Assembly: GCA_023336855.1 (NCBI GenBank)
Contig: JAMBLK010000197.1
Coordinates: 1-5,403, forward strand
Direction: 5' to 3'
From: Actinomycetes bacterium
GTDB lineage: Bacteria > Actinomycetota > Acidimicrobiia > Spongiisociales > UBA5794
Length of the DNA stretch: 5,403 nucleotides
Of this stretch, positions 5,400 to 5,403 are shown in pieces. The position numbers were made by a program, and so were the translations under genes. The first letter of the stretch is position 1. Each line of letters starts with the position of its first letter. Below the pieces are notes generated by a model. The model was not told the origin of the DNA. It was given only the letters and a program-made list of their open reading frames with translations, and ran no database searches.

Positions 5400-5403
5400 G
5401 CCG

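Overview
The window is GC-rich (roughly 60% or more) and densely coded. Every real gene lies on the minus strand, so transcription runs from the right end to the left. In that direction the order is comM - dprA - xerC - whiG/fliA-type sigma factor - rpsB - tsf. This order, with a WhiG-family sigma factor just before rpsB-tsf, is a conserved actinobacterial neighbourhood; mycobacteria and streptomycetes have recognisable versions of it. The compact spacing, GTG starts and GTGA overlaps also fit Actinobacteria. A lineage such as Acidimicrobiia is plausible, but that is an inference from the general look of the proteins. No mobile element, CRISPR array, tRNA or rRNA gene was seen.

Right part (2062-5337): a tightly packed DNA-processing operon. 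comM is a YifB/Mg-chelatase-like AAA+ ATPase. Its stop overlaps the dprA GTG start by 4 bases. dprA encodes a single-stranded-DNA-binding RecA loader. It is followed after 31 bases by a complete tyrosine recombinase of the XerC type. The recombinase 3' end overlaps the probable start of the sigma-factor gene by 26 bases, or is followed by it 2 bases later if a GTG start is used. The ATPase and DprA act on incoming single-stranded DNA during natural transformation in bacteria where this has been studied. XerC-type recombinases resolve chromosome dimers. comM appears to have a leaderless start, with a -10 box placed so that transcription would begin at the ATG.

Middle (1091-1308): the only sizeable non-coding stretch, about 214 bases. 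It holds a 64-base, AT-richer imperfect palindrome that contains the stop codon of the sigma gene. Next come a possible promoter, a small compound hairpin in the rpsB leader, and a strong Shine-Dalgarno sequence.

Left part (1-1090): rpsB (ribosomal protein S2) with a low-complexity C-terminal extension that includes three copies of a 15-base repeat. The 5' end of tsf (elongation factor Ts) follows, overlapping rpsB by 4 bases. tsf runs off the left edge.

I see no wholly new system. The most unusual items are the palindrome with alternative pairings at the end of the sigma gene, the rpsB leader hairpin and the probable leaderless start of comM.
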